Assembly (NCBI GenBank): GCA_017163975.1
Contig: JAFFSR010000309.1
Span: 310,001 to 374,000 of the forward strand
Source: Anastatus disparis
Lineage: Eukaryota; Arthropoda; Insecta; Hymenoptera; Eupelmidae
Length of the DNA stretch: 64,000 nucleotides
Direction: 5' to 3'
Part shown: one piece after another, positions 21,102 through 31,031 of the stretch
Layout: each line of letters opens with the position of its first letter
How positions within the stretch are numbered: the first letter of the stretch is position 1
Notes under the pieces: model-generated
What the model saw: the letters and a program-made list of their open reading frames with translations, nothing else
What the model was told of the DNA's origin: nothing
Database searches by the model: none
Position numbers and translations under genes: made by a program

Positions 21102-22979
21102 ACGTCTATTACGCTGGCACAGCCACTAGACAACGCCACTACCTAACCATTACCATATTTTGTTGCTAATTTGTTGCTAATTTGTTACGCAAAAACCAAT
21201 TTTGTTGCTCTAGCCGTTCCCGAAAAACACGGGCCGTGCTAGCGTAAGACTTACGCTAGCACGGCCACTGCTGTAACTCTTATTCTAATTAAGATATTGT
21301 AATTATTCGAACGGCATAATTTGTTGCTAATTTGTTGCTGAAAGATGATGTTTCCCAAAATTCGAAAACAATAGAATTTGACCCCAATACCGACATCAGG
21401 CCCAGTTGAATTTCAAGAAATCAGTTATTTTTCAGGGTATGACTAAAACTAAAGATTAATAATTTGTTGCTAATTTGTTGCTGAAAGATGATATATTCCA
21501 AAATTCGAAAACAATAGTATTTGACCCTAATACCGACTTTAGGCCCAGTTGAATTTCAAGAAATCAGTTATTTTTCAGAGTATGACTAAAACTGATGAGT
21601 AATAATTTGTTGCTGATAATTCCACCTTGAAACATTTTTTTTGCTCCAGTTGTTCCCGAGAAACACGGGCTCTGCTAGCGTAAGTCTTACACTAGCAAGG
21701 CTACTGCTGTAACTCTGGTTCTAATTAATATATTTTAAAGATTCGAACGGCATAATTTGTTGCTAATTTGTTGCTGAAAGATGATATTTCCCAAAATTTG
21801 AAAACAATAGTATTTGACCCTAATACCGACATCAGGCCCAGTTGAATTTTAAGAAATCAGTTATTTTTCAGGGTATGACTAAAACTGATGAGTAATAATT
21901 TGTTGCTAATTTGTTGCTGTTAATTCCACCTTGAAACAATTTCTTTGCTCCGGCCGTTTCTGAGAAACACGGATCGTGCTAGCGTAAGCCTTACGCTAGC
22001 AAGGCCACTGCTGTAACTCTTGTTCTAATTAAGATATTTTTCTGCATTTAACCTCAAAATCGCAACTTCTTTTCTCATTTTAGGCTCTCATGCGAAAAAA
22101 ATCATTATTAACCTCTGGTGTAAAGGCTGTTTTATGAAACTCGTTACGTAAATCCAGCCTTTTCACTCCAAGTTAATAATGTACTATTATAGCACTGCGT
22201 GAGCTAAATCCGCGTTTTCTACACCATTTAGCGGGAGCTAAGTACAACTTTTTTGAACTGTGTAAAAAAGTACTACTGTAATATATTTCACACTTTATTA
22301 TACTGTTCGAAAAAGTAATCATATCGAAATCACGCGTCACAATCACTCTTTGTACGTTTATTAATACGTAGAAATATCTTTTCACCTATAATAACACGTA
22401 GACAATCAACCAAAAAATATAAATACCTCAATAAAGAATTAAAAGCATCAAGAAAACGAAAACTATAGTTTATAAATTCTTATTGTGCCGTGAGTTGTCG
22501 AAATATATAAAACCTCTGTGAGCGCGCATGCGTGTACAGTGTATGCAGCCTAACGATGAGAAAGAGAGAGATGCATGTATGAAAAATGAACTAGATGCTT
22601 CGCTTTGTCCGACTTATGTATACATAAATCTGAATAATCGGCAAGATTTTGTTAGCATATTGTATTTAATTATTAATAAAATATCAGTGATATTAATAAT
22701 TATCAATATAATTTCACACTCTAAAAATGCTTTTGAAATCGTTTTTACTTTTCTTATTTGTTTGTGAAGGGTTTAGTTTTGATAATGTATATAATTTTCA
22801 TTTTTTTCGAATTATCGTTCGTAGAGTGCATAGTTTTGTTGATATATAGCGTTCGTTTTTATTTACGAATTATCATTCGTGGAGCGTATAGATTTCGTTG
22901 AAATTTATTTTCTATAGTATAGATTACGTGTGGTGGATTTATCTCACACGTGCTATAAAATAATATACGATTCGTATGC

Positions 22980-23075
22980 TCGAAGTGGTCCTCTCACATG
23001 ACGTGCTTAGCACCCTCGCTGCGCTCGGGTGCTAACTGCGCGCCGTGTTAAAAAGGACCACTTAGAGCACGTGTA
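22980..23075. repeat. Small GC-rich inverted repeat inside foldback 1
   Basis: AGTGGTCCTCTCAC and AAGGACCACTTAGAG are inverted at the outside. TTAGCACCCTCGCTGCGCTCGGGTGCTAA forms a tight inner hairpin with arms TTAGCACCC / GGGTGCTAA. It stands out from the AT-rich surroundings. Confidence 0.65.
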
Positions 23076-23169
23076 TCGTAATGTACTATTAACGATTCGG
23101 ACGGCATAATTTGTTGATGAAAAATAACATTTTCCGAAATTCGAAAACAATAGTATTTAAATCAAGTTT

Positions 23170-24612
23170 AGTTTATTTCTGCCGCCCAGTATTTGCTGCA
23201 CGAGCGAGAGGGGTACTACTGTCTGGCGGCGGCAGGAATGAATAGCAGATGCACTAGTTCTTTTATTTATAAGAGAGAGAGAAAGAGTTAGAGTTAGAAA
23301 AAAGAGGGTCTCGCGAAGCGCGCCCGAGATTGACTGCGGTTCGAGCAACAAATTCGCCCCGTATTAATCCTTCTTACTCCCAAATGGCGTAGATGATTTT
23401 ATGTCGTTGTAGCAGGTATGAGGGACTATCAAATTATAAATGTGCAAATTCGCTATCCTTCTTTCTTTTGATTTGAATTTGAATAAACGTATGGTAACAG
23501 TGTAGACGCGGATCGTCTGCGAAACCGTCATTGATGTGTCACAAATTTGACAAGCTGACCACGCATATCACGCACATGTTATAATTAATGTTTTTTTTTC
23601 ACTGTCTCACTTTCACTATAATAATAATTTTGTTGTTATTTGTACTAATTTTTTTTCATTATTTGCACTAATTTTTTTTTATGATTAATCAATTTTTTAA
23701 AGAACAAAATGTGAAAAGAAAAAACAAAACATGCCGATTAAACTAACCAATTTTACGACTTCGACGATCGCTTCAGAGCTAATTACTACCTTGTAGTGTG
23801 ACGTATAGATGACTCCATACGTCATCATGTGAGGTATAGAATCATCTATATTTTTTAATGTAAAGTATAGCAAACTGAATATAGTTGTGCTACGAATTAA
23901 AATGTATGTAACTTCAATACCCATTTAACTAGCTTTGCACATACAACGCCGAATACCTGATACGACATATATATATATATATTTATATATTTATATAGCT
24001 AAAACAACTCATACGCCTCCTGTTCGCACCTCCCACGCTTCAAGAGAAAAAATCTCTCGCGAAGAAAACTTTGCGAAGAAACAGAACTTGACCTAACCGT
24101 AACCACTGGTGGAGATGTAAACTCGTATTATAAACTCAGCAATTCTTACTTAAATCCATTACTATTTAAATTACAATTATGAATTCGAATCAAATATATA
24201 TAATATAATTATTTTGTACTAATAGAATACATAATAAAAATGTAAAAATCTATAGTTACAATTAAAACAAATCTATATATAAATTTCGCCCAAGGTTTGG
24301 ACAAAAAAATTTTATTTGAATATGTTTTTTTTGGTTTTTACAATAGAACTTATTTAGTCATAACCTGTCAAACACATGATAATGCAATGAATGCTATGCA
24401 TCTAAAAATTCGTTAATATGTTATTTATATCTTTCGACTTTTCAACATCAAAGTCGAAAAAGGACGTATCTAATAACTTTTGAAATCCAAAATTTATGAA
24501 AAGTTAGATTTGAAAAGCTTTATTAACGTAATATGTCATTTTTATACTCTCATTTTGTTGCTGCCGAGGTGTATTATATCATGCAGCAAATGCTGGGTGG
24601 CAGAAATACTAA
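23170..24612. mobile_element. Possible inner element of foldback 1
   Basis: TTTCTGCCGCCCAGTATTTG at about 23175 is matched by the inverted complement of CAGCAAATGCTGGGTGGCAG at about 24585-24607, giving roughly 27-bp imperfect inverted ends. It lies where the module array of the left arm is cut off mid-module (23156), so it may be an insertion that became the loop. No reliable gene: the minus frame at 23697-23924 shows only hydrophobic stretches. No target duplication found. Confidence 0.4.
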
Positions 24613-24644
24613 TTAGTAATTAATTGGAATTACTAATTAGTTTT

Positions 24645-27380
24645 AGTCATACCCTGAAAAATAACTGATTTCTTGAAATTCAACTGGGCCTGATGTCGGT
24701 ATTAGGGTCAAATACTATTGTATTCGAATTTTAGAAAATATCATCTTTCAGCAACAAATTAGCAACAAATTATGCCGTTCGAAAAGTTAAAATATCTTAA
24801 TTAGAACAAGAGTTACAGCCGTGGCCTTCCTAGCGTAAGACTTACGCTAGCACGATCCGTGTTTCTCAGAAACGGCCGGAGCAAAGAAATTGTTTCAAGG
24901 TGGAATTAACAGCAACAAATTAGCAACAAATTATTACTCATCAGTTTTAGTCATACTCTGAAAAATAACTGAATTCTTAAAATTCAACCGGGCCTGATGT
25001 CGGTATTAGGGTCCAATACCATTGTTTTCGAATTTTGGAAAACATCATCTTTCAGCAACAAATTAGCAACAAATTATTACTCTTTAGTTTTAGTCATACC
25101 CTGAAAAATAACTGATTTCTCGAAATTCAACTGGGCCTGATGTCGCTAATAGGGTTCAATTCTATTATTTTCAAATTTTGGAAAACATCATCTTTCAGCA
25201 ACAAATTAGCAACAAATTATGCTGTTCGAATCTTTAAAATATCTTAATTAGAACCAGAGTTACAGCAGTGGCCTTGCTAGCGTAAGACTTACGCTAACAT
25301 GACTCGTGTTTCTCGGGAACGGCCAGAGCAAAGAAATCGTTTCAAGGTGGAATTATCAGCAACAAATTAGCAACAAATTATTACTCATTAGTTCAAGTCA
25401 TACTCTGAAAAATAACTGATTTTTAAAAATTCAACTGGGCCTGATGTCGGTATTAGGGTCAAATACTATTGTTTTCGAATTTTGGAAAACATCATCTTTC
25501 AGCAACAAATTAGCACCAAATTATTACTTTTTAGTTTTAGTCATACCCTGAAAAATAACTGATTTCTTGAAATTCAACTGGGCCTGATGTCGGTATTAGG
25601 GTCAAATTTTATTGTTTTCGAATTTTGGAAAATATCATCTTTCAGCAATAAATTAGCAACAAATCAAGCTGTTTGAATAGATGAAATATCTTAATTAGAA
25701 CCAGAGTTACAGCAGTGGCCTTGCTAGCGTAAGACTTATGCTAACATGACTCGTGTTTCTCGGGAACGGCCGGAGCAAAGAAATCGTTTCAAGGTGGAAT
25801 TATCAGCAACAAATTAGCAACAAATTATGCTGTTCGAATTTTTAAAATATCTTAATTAGAACGAGAGTTACAGCAGTGGCCTTGCTAGCGTAAGACTTAC
25901 GCTAGCACGGCCCGTGTTTCTCGGGAACGGCTGGAGCAAAAAATTGTTTCAAGGTAGAATCATCGGCAACAAATTAGCATCAAATTATTACTTTTTAGTT
26001 TTAGTCATACCCTGAAAAATAACTGATTTCTTGAAATCCAACTGGGCCTGATGTCGGTATTGTTGTCAAATACTATTGTTTTCGAATTTTGGAAAACATC
26101 ATCTTTCAGCAACAATTTAGCAACAAATTATTACTCATCAGTTTTAGTCATACTCTGAAAAATAACTTATTTCTTAAAATTCAACTGGGCTTGATGTCGG
26201 TATTAGGGTCAAATTCTATTGTTTTCGAATTTTGGAAAATATCATCTTTCAGCAACAAATTAGCAACAAATCAAGCTGTTTAAATAGTTGAAATATCTTA
26301 ATTAGAACCAGAGTTACAGCAGTGGCCTTGCTAGCGTAAGACTTACGGTAACATGACTCGTTTTTCTCGGGAACGGCCGGAGCAAAGAAATCGTTTCAAG
26401 GTGGAATTATCAGCAACAAACTAGCAACAAATTATGCTTTTCGAATCTTTAAAATATCCTAATTAGAACCAGAGTTACAGCAGTGGCCTTGCTAGCGTAA
26501 GACTTACGCTAGCACGGCCCGTGTTTCTCGGGAACGGCTGGAGCAAAAAATTGTTTCAAGGTGGAATCATCGGCAACAAATTAGCAACAAATTATTACTT
26601 TTTAGTTTTAGTCATACCCTGAAAAATAACTGATTTCTTGAAATTCAACTGGGCCTGATGTCGGTATTAGGGTCAAATTCTATTGTTTTCGAATTTTGGA
26701 AAATATCATCTTTCAGCAACAAATTAGCAACAAATCAAGCTGTTTGAATAGTTGAAATATCTTAATTAGAACCAGAGTTACAGCAGTGGCCTTGCTAGCG
26801 TAAGACTTACGCTAACATGACTCGTGTTTTTCGGGAACGGCTGGAGCAAAAAAATCGTTTCAAGGTGGAATTATCAGCAACAAATTAGCAACAAATTATG
26901 CTGTTCGAATCTTTAAAATATCTTAATTAGAACCAGAGTTACAGCAGTGGCCTTGCTAGCGTAAGACTTACGCTAGCACGGCCCGTGTTTCTCGGGAACG
27001 GCTGGAGCAAAAAAATTGTTTCAAGGTGGAATCATCAACAACAAATTAGCAACAAATTATTACTTTTTAGTTTTAGTCATACCCTGAAAAATAACTGATT
27101 TCTTGAAATTCAACTAGGCCTTATGTCGGTATTAGGGTCAAATACTATTGTTTTCGAATTTTGGAAAATATCATCTTTTAGCAACAAATCAGCAACAAAT
27201 TATGCCGTTCGAATAGTTAAAATATCTTAATTAGAATAAGAGTTACAACAGTGGCCTTGCTAGCGTAAGTCTTACGCTAGCACGGCTCGTGTTTCTTGGA
27301 AACGGCTAGAGCAACAAAATTGATTTTTGCGTAACAAATAAGCAACAAATTAGCAACAAAATATGGTATTGGTTAGGTAG
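24645..27380. repeat. Modular tandem repeat forming the right arm of foldback 1
   Basis: The GCTAGCGTAAG...CTTACGC(T/A)A core occurs at about 24828, 25277, 25723, 25886, 26326, 26488, 26803, 26956 and 27258. The intervals fall into three classes near 150-163, 302-315 and 440-449, so arrays are built from A modules separated by none, one or two B modules. The left arm has three A modules in the opposite orientation. Confidence 0.85.
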
Positions 27381-27417
27381 TGGCGTTGTCTAGTGGCTGT
27401 GCCAGCGTAATAGACGT

Positions 27418-27681
27418 AATTATATCTAAAGTCTGAAAAAAATGGAGAGGTCGATTATTCCAAATTTCTGTAGCAATAGGTGTTTCATCATCTTTTGGTA
27501 TAACTTTATAAGTAATATGTATATATGCTTCATTTGGAAGCACTAAAATTTCAGGATTTGGAATGACAATATGAACGTCTTGTCCTGGTTTTATGGATGT
27601 TTCCGAAGGATAAAATGCTTGGTACTGCCATTTTATAATTTTATTATCTTCAGGCCATTCTTGAGTAAAATTAAGTCCCAT
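27418..27681 (-). pseudogene. Polinton capsid-like protein, N-terminal part
   Basis: From the ATG at 27679-27681 the minus frame reads about 88 residues, including EWPEDNKIIKWQYQ, VHIVIPNPEILVLPNEAYIH and HFFQTL, then runs into the foldback terminus. The remaining protein lies at 20128-21101. The two parts are in different frames at the target site, so a small indel exists besides the insertion. The N-terminal placement and the conserved style fit the capsid-like family of the C-terminal part. Confidence 0.6.
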
Positions 27682-27795
27682 TTTTCATTAGTTCAAAACC
27701 TAATCTTTTTAAAAAGAGTTTATTTTTTTAATGATAGACCTAGACGTCTATGTCTTTTTCTTTTCAAGTTTATTTTCTCGTGACCCGAAGAATCA

Positions 27796-28048
27796 TTAAC
27801 TTTTTACTAAAGTCTTAGGGCCAAAATATTTTGTTATTTCCAGTGGTAATTGTAAATTACCAAAACTATCAAAATAATCTATACGTGAACGATCTTTTAC
27901 ATAAGCGACCCAATGTGTTCCTTTTCCTTTTCGATCATCAAGATTAACTATTGCTGTTTCTAATTTTTCCGGACCTTGACGAGGAAGATTATTTCTACTG
28001 AAAATTCCACGGAAATGAGGTATTTTTAAAGATTTTGTTGCTTCATAT
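27796..28048 (-). pseudogene. Polinton adenain-like cysteine protease, C-terminus missing
   Basis: The minus frame (about 83 codons, no ATG of its own) begins LKIPHFRGIFSRNNLP and contains GTHWVAY, where His is the expected catalytic base, followed by YFDSFGNL. That is the adenovirus-protease (C5) pattern of a His and an Asp/Asn loop. The frame stops at 27796-27798, before the part that should carry the catalytic Cys and Gln. A short hydrophobic run (LFLKRLGFEL) in another frame at about 27705-27740 may be what is left of the C-terminus. It lies between the basic protein and the capsid-like gene, where Polinton proteases are found. In a working element the enzyme would mature capsid proteins. 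Confidence 0.75.
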
Positions 28049-28072
28049 TATTGAAAATTTGTTGTAGCTTTA

Positions 28073-28350
28073 TTATTTTTTAACATTTTTCTTTAGAACT
28101 TTTTTGACACCACTTCCTTGTATATTAGCAGGTACTTTTAATACTCGCACTTTTTTCTTGTTTTTAACAACTCTTTTTTTTATTCCAGCCCCTCTTATTC
28201 TTTTCTTTTTCAACTGTTTCTTTTTAATTGATGTGAGAAATTTTTTTAGTGCATTCATTATAACTGGTGAATTACAAATGCAAGAGTCTTCGGTGTTTAT
28301 TTCAACGACGCGTAATTCCAACGGAAAATATACTGTAGAAGGATCTAGAA
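28073..28350 (-). CDS. Polinton basic core-like protein
   Basis: The minus frame reads STVYFPLELRVVEINTEDS and CICNSPVIMNALKKFL, followed by a Lys/Arg-rich tail. No ATG opens it: the first in-frame Met is internal and an upstream TGA stops the frame, so the start is lost or lies in another frame. The tail holds RIRGAGIKK and NIQGSGVKK, both fitting the adenain cleavage pattern (I/L/M)-x-G-x-G. This suggests a DNA-binding core protein processed by the neighbouring protease, like adenovirus pVII or pX. The match is inferred from motifs, not from a named homologue. Confidence 0.5.
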
Positions 28351-28422
28351 GAATTCACATATCTATTTAAGTTTATTTATATAATCTACTAATTTTTTAT
28401 GGTTTACCTCGAAAATTCCAAT

Positions 28423-28710
28423 TTAACTCTTGTTGCTCAGGCAACGTCTCAACTGCATCTGACATGTTCCACAATTTTTAATTAAAGGAGGAAGTCTGTT
28501 AATGTGGTCTTTTCCAGTATTATAATGAAGCTTACAAGTTAAACAAGCTCTAACTTCTTGATCGAATTGAAGGTTAGCTGGCAGTTTATCTCACAATTGT
28601 TTAATGTATTTTTCCATGTAATTCACTAGAACCAATTTCGAAATATATTTCAGTTGATCAGCACTTATTTGAAGAGTATCTTGATCGTCGTTTGTGAAGA
28701 GAAAGAACAT
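28423..28710 (-). pseudogene. Polinton small zinc-ribbon protein
   Basis: Opens with ATG at 28708-28710 and reads MFFLFTNDDQDTLQISADQL, then LVNYMEKYIKQL, an in-frame TGA, and ACLTCKLHYNTGKDHINRLP with KNCGTC. The two CxxC pairs about 20 residues apart suggest a zinc ribbon. The function is unknown. It is divergent from the ATPase gene, with only about 47 bp between the two start codons, so they may share a promoter. Confidence 0.5.
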
Positions 28711-28757
28711 TTTAAACTGTTTGTTTACTTTTGCAGTCGTATTTATACCTCCCAAGC
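28711..28757. promoter_or_regulatory. Candidate bidirectional promoter gap of the Polinton
   Basis: Only 47 bp separate the divergent start codons of the zinc-ribbon protein (minus) and the packaging ATPase (plus). No core promoter motif is clear. The call rests on gene arrangement only. Confidence 0.25.
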
Positions 28758-29443
28758 ATGAAGTTTATTAAACAACCATGCTTCATTGAAATTGAAAATA
28801 TAGATGGCGTTGAAGACAAAAAAAGTGAAAAACATGGACAACTTTTACCTGATTCAATTCGAGCTCTCATATGTGGTCCTTCAGGTTATGGCAAAACAAA
28901 CGTCATGATCAATTTAATTCAAAACGCTAATGCATTAAGTTTTGAAAATATTTATGTTTATTGTAAATCATTGAACCAATCAAAATATTGTTTTCTGAAA
29001 AAAGTATTTTCTCAACTTCCGGAAATTGGACTTTATACTTTCGAAGCATTCGATAAAATCCCTTCATCGAAGGAAGTTAAACCATATTCTATATTTATAT
29101 TTGATGATGTGAGTTGTTACAATCAAGCTATAATTCGTGAATATTTTTGTATGGGAAGACATACGTTGGTCGACAGTTTTTATTTGTGCCAAACTTATAC
29201 TAAAATACCCAAACAACATATACGTGACAATGCAAATTTTCTCATTTTATTTAAAATAGATCAAGTTAATTTGAAACACATATATAATGAACATGTATAC
29301 ACAGCTGATATGAATTTTTCAACATTTATTCAAATATGTGCTTCTTGTTGAGAAGATAATAATCATGGATTTTTAGTTATAGAAAACTTGACCTCGTAAA
29401 AGTGGAAGATATCGTCGAGGTTTTAACGAATTTATTCAGTTTT
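28758..29443 (+). pseudogene. Polinton packaging ATPase (FtsK/HerA, A32-like)
   Basis: Starts at the ATG at 28758; the longer upstream frame opens with a TTG. ICGPSGYGKT (about residues 42-51) is the Walker A loop that binds ATP. PYSIFIFDDVS (about residues 110-120) is Walker B. RHTLVDSFYLCQTY and IRDNANFLILF follow as in HerA-type ATPases, which pump DNA into capsids. A TGA at 29349-29351 falls where the family has a Trp, and the end (RKSGRYRRGFNEFIQF) continues in another frame up to 29443. It is therefore a pseudogene with little other damage. It is the first gene of the plus-strand block. Confidence 0.85.
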
Positions 29444-29517
29444 GAGCGAAACTTTCTACAAGAAAGATGTCGCAACAGTTGGAAACAGCTTAAAACTCTT
29501 GATAAAATAAAAAAAAT

Positions 29518-29871
29518 GTGCATAAAAAATATTTAAAACTTAGAGCCCTTAATAGAGAACGCAATGAAGAACACTTGAATTATTTATGTCCTTTGACTGC
29601 TCCTTTGGAAAAAATTGCAAATAAAAAATTTATTTTTGATGTAAATGAAGATAAATTATATAAACTCACTGATGAAGAAATTGAGAATAAGACCGCATGT
29701 CAACATTATTCTACTCCTCATAAACGTTCAAAAAATTATGGTAATGTTTCATTCAACGAAGAAATTTCAATAATTCCACATTATGATGAAGAAAAAGAAG
29801 TCAAATTTCAACATCATCCGTTGCCCGAAATTTACGGAGATCAAAATCAGTTGTTGGGGGATCTGGAATAA
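29518..29871 (+). CDS. Polinton protein of unknown function, upstream of integrase
   Basis: An open frame of 117 codons whose first codon is GTG, so a real start must be upstream; VGNSLKLL at about 29478 in a different frame may belong to it. Marks are LNYLCPLTAPLEKIA and a hydrophilic tail with EISIIPHYDEEKEVKF. I do not recognise a domain. It stands between the ATPase and the small WDDPNEL gene, three bases upstream of the latter, as in other Polintons. Confidence 0.5.
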   Translation: MHKKYLKLRALNRERNEEHLNYLCPLTAPLEKIANKKFIFDVNEDKLYKLTDEEIENKTACQHYSTPHKRSKNYGNVSFNEEISIIPHYDEEKEVKFQHHPLPEIYGDQNQLLGDLE

Positions 29872-29873
29872 AT

Positions 29874-30041
29874 ATGGAAGTAAGAACAGAAAAAATAGAC
29901 TACGTTCACTGGGACGATCCAAATGAATTGGTTGATAGATTGCGATTACTCGTTGCCGAAGAGGAAGCTGGTCATACGGGACATAATAACGAAATAATTT
30001 CTATAATTGAGAAATTAAAAAAGGCTAATATTATTGAATAA
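29874..30041 (+). CDS. Polinton small WDDPNELVDRLRLL protein
   Basis: ATG at 29874 opens an intact 55-codon frame. The middle reads VHWDDPNELVDRLRLLVAEE, then AGHTGHNNEIISIIEKLKKA. I recall closely similar 50-60 residue stretches from animal Polintons, where the function is unknown. The helix-rich composition suggests a protein-protein or DNA-interaction role. It is one of the few unbroken frames in this Polinton. It directly follows the previous gene and precedes the integrase by 27 bp. Confidence 0.6.
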   Translation: MEVRTEKIDYVHWDDPNELVDRLRLLVAEEEAGHTGHNNEIISIIEKLKKANIIE

Positions 30042-30068
30042 ATTTGTTTAAAAGTGTGTTTGGTCAGC

Positions 30069-30990
30069 ATGAGTAAAGAAAGAGTTCAATTAGTAAATGA
30101 ATTGCATGCTCCTGCAAGATGTTATTTTCCTCGAAGGCATTTAATTATAAAAAGTGGTATAGGTAATTTATGGCAAGCTGATTTAGTTGATATGCAAAAA
30201 TATTCTCGAATTAACTCTGGAATAAAGTATATTTTATGTGTGATTGACGTTTTTTCAAAATATGCATGGGGTATATCAAAGCAAGGGAGCAAAGGATATC
30301 ACTTTGGCATTTAAAAAGATATTTTCTAAAGTTACACCACCAAAAAATCTTCAAACTGATAAAGGAAAAGAATTTTACAATCAAGAATTTAATAGTTTGA
30401 TGAATAAAGAAAAAATTAATTATTATTCAACATATAGCGTTGTAAAAGCATCAGTTGTTGAACGGTTTAATCGTATTCTTAAAAATGATTTGTGAAAAAG
30501 GTTTTCTCTCCAAGGAAATTACAAATGGGTAAAAATATTACCTGAAATTATGCAAAATTATAACAACAGTAAACATCGAACTACAGGTATCGCTCCTGCC
30601 AAAGTTAATAAAACAAATGAAAAAACAATATTACAAAATGCATATGGGAGAATTAAAATTGCTGGTAAAAACAAGTTTAAAAAAGGAGACTTTGTACGTA
30701 TAAGCAAATTTAAACACGTATTTTCAAAAGGATATGAAGCAAACTGGACAACTGAGCTGTTTAAAATTACAAAAGTACAAGTGACCAATCCTGTTACATA
30801 TCTTCTTGAGGATTTGGATCGACAACCAATTGCTGAAGGCTTTTACGAACAAGAATTACATTCTGTTCAAAATCCTAATATATATTTAGTAGAAAAAATT
30901 GTAAAAAGAAAAGGAGGTAAAGTTTTTGTTAAATGGTTAGGATTAGATTCTAAATTTAATTCATGGATAAGTAATAAAAATATTTTGTAA
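30069..30990 (+). pseudogene. Polinton retroviral-type integrase with chromodomain
   Basis: ATG at 30069. The catalytic core shows WQADLVDM (first Asp), LQTDKGKEF (second Asp) and VVERFNRIL (Glu), the D,D-35-E set of rve integrases that insert the element into host DNA. The C-terminus reads YLVEKIVKRKGGKVFVKWLG, a chromodomain that may bind histone tails. A frameshift near 30265 (after SKYAWG) and a TGA at 30493-30495 break the frame. No N-terminal HHCC finger is seen. The gene ends 41 bp from the convergent polymerase gene. Confidence 0.9.
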
Positions 30991-31031
30991 AGGTTATAAA
31001 ATAAATGATTTTTGTTTTAAATTACTTTATT

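Larger units (their letters stand above)
21102..27417. mobile_element. Foldback element 1 (MULE/Foldback-like), 9-bp duplication
   Basis: The ends ACGTCTATTACGCTGGCACA and inverted complement are bordered by AATTATATC on both sides (21093-21101 and 27418-27426), a 9-bp duplication as made by Mutator-like and FB elements. The arms (21102-23156 and 24645-27417) are long inverted repeats of unequal length made of two alternating ~150 bp modules. Module A carries the palindrome GCTAGCGTAAG-A-CTTACGCTAGC. Module B carries GTCATACCCTGAAAAATAAC. They are punctuated by AGCAACAAATTAGCAAC. The middle (23157-24644) is unrelated unique sequence. No transposase is visible. It splits the Polinton capsid-like gene. 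Confidence 0.85.

Noticed and set aside
22528..22767. 79-codon frame inside foldback 1
   Set aside because: Low-complexity Ile/Asn-rich end, no similarity recognised, no gene context.
25277..27260. Regularly spaced palindromes as a CRISPR array
   Set aside because: Modules are long and similar throughout, with no unique spacers, in a eukaryotic foldback arm.
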